From Chitinophaga pinensis (GTDB taxonomy: Bacteria > Bacteroidota > Bacteroidia > AKYH767-A > OLB10), in contig CAMBYJ010000088.1 of assembly GCA_945872015.1 (NCBI GenBank), positions 1 through 7,170 of the forward strand: a DNA stretch of 7,170 nucleotides, written 5' to 3'. The notes beneath the pieces were generated by a model. The model saw nothing but the letters and a program-made list of their open reading frames with translations, did no database searches and was not told the DNA's origin. A program made the position numbers and the translations under genes. Positions 7,052-7,170 of the stretch are shown piece after piece (the first letter of the stretch is position 1; each line of letters starts with the position of its first letter).

Positions 7052-7170
7052 TCAAGCACTCTGATTATCATGTCATCTATTTGTGCATTGTATTTACCCG
7101 GATTGTAAACATAGATTTTAACGATATCTTCTGGCTTTAAATCTTCAACATATTTATAGCCATAATAAAG
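7048..7170 (-). CDS. C-terminal fragment of a convergent gene, truncated by the window edge
   Basis: On the minus strand the frame is open from the window edge (7170) to a TAG at 7050-7048, giving 40 residues. It includes YYGYKYVEDL and KIYVYNPGKYNAQIDD and ends in IIRVLD. Alternating hydrophobic residues, the Tyr/Asn content and the YNPGK...IDD pattern resemble the last strands of a beta-sandwich domain found at the end of various Bacteroidota proteins, including exported ones. That match is from memory and weak. Codon choice fits its neighbours, and no plus-strand gene competes for this stretch. Its stop overlaps the barrel gene's stop by two bases (7049-7050). I see no terminator hairpin between the two. 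The function cannot be called from this fragment. Confidence 0.7.
   Translation of the reverse strand, partial: LYYGYKYVEDLKPEDIVKIYVYNPGKYNAQIDDMIIRVLD

Noticed and set aside
1..7170. Defence, toxin-antitoxin or mobile element content
   Set aside because: No transposase, integrase, nuclease, toxin or immunity-like protein, no terminal inverted repeats or target duplications were seen; base composition looks even across the genes apart from the low-complexity repeat region.

Overview
The window is AT-rich, uses A/T-rich leaders without clear Shine-Dalgarno sequences, and carries a Bacteroidota-type gene set: a class II prolyl-tRNA synthetase without the bacterial editing insertion, an OMPP1/FadL-like outer-membrane barrel whose signal peptide ends in a Gln-type site (FSQ), a large TPR protein and an Asn/Tyr-rich putative lipoprotein. 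I read it as a chromosomal segment of a member of the Bacteroidota (Flavobacteriales- or Sphingobacteriales-like). The exact genus cannot be told from this sequence.

Layout, left to right. (1) nt 2-1387, plus strand: the C-terminal 461 residues of a TPR protein whose start lies outside the window. (2) nt 1386-1423: a strong bidirectional terminator separating it from a convergent minus-strand pair. (3) nt 3587-1422, minus strand: proS followed after 6 bp by an unrecognised 227-residue protein gene, probably one operon. (4) nt 3588-3692: a divergent intergenic region that must hold the start signals for proS and for the next plus-strand gene. (5) nt 3693-5414, plus strand: a putative lipoprotein of low complexity, with an aromatic W/Y/G/N-rich middle and a 21-residue tandem repeat rich in Asn, Pro and Thr. 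(6) nt 5435-5470: an intrinsic-terminator-like hairpin ending 9 bp before the next start codon. (7) nt 5480-7051, plus strand: the FadL-like barrel protein. (8) nt 7170-7048, minus strand: the last 40 codons of a convergent gene whose stop codon overlaps the barrel gene's stop codon.

The core is housekeeping (proS) flanked by envelope genes. Two neighbouring plus-strand genes (putative surface lipoprotein and outer-membrane barrel) are both likely exported, but the hairpin between them argues against a simple operon. I found no sign of a defence system, mobile element, CRISPR array, tRNA or rRNA. The least explained parts are the repeat-rich lipoprotein, the unknown gene attached to proS, and the cramped hairpin-containing leader of the barrel gene.
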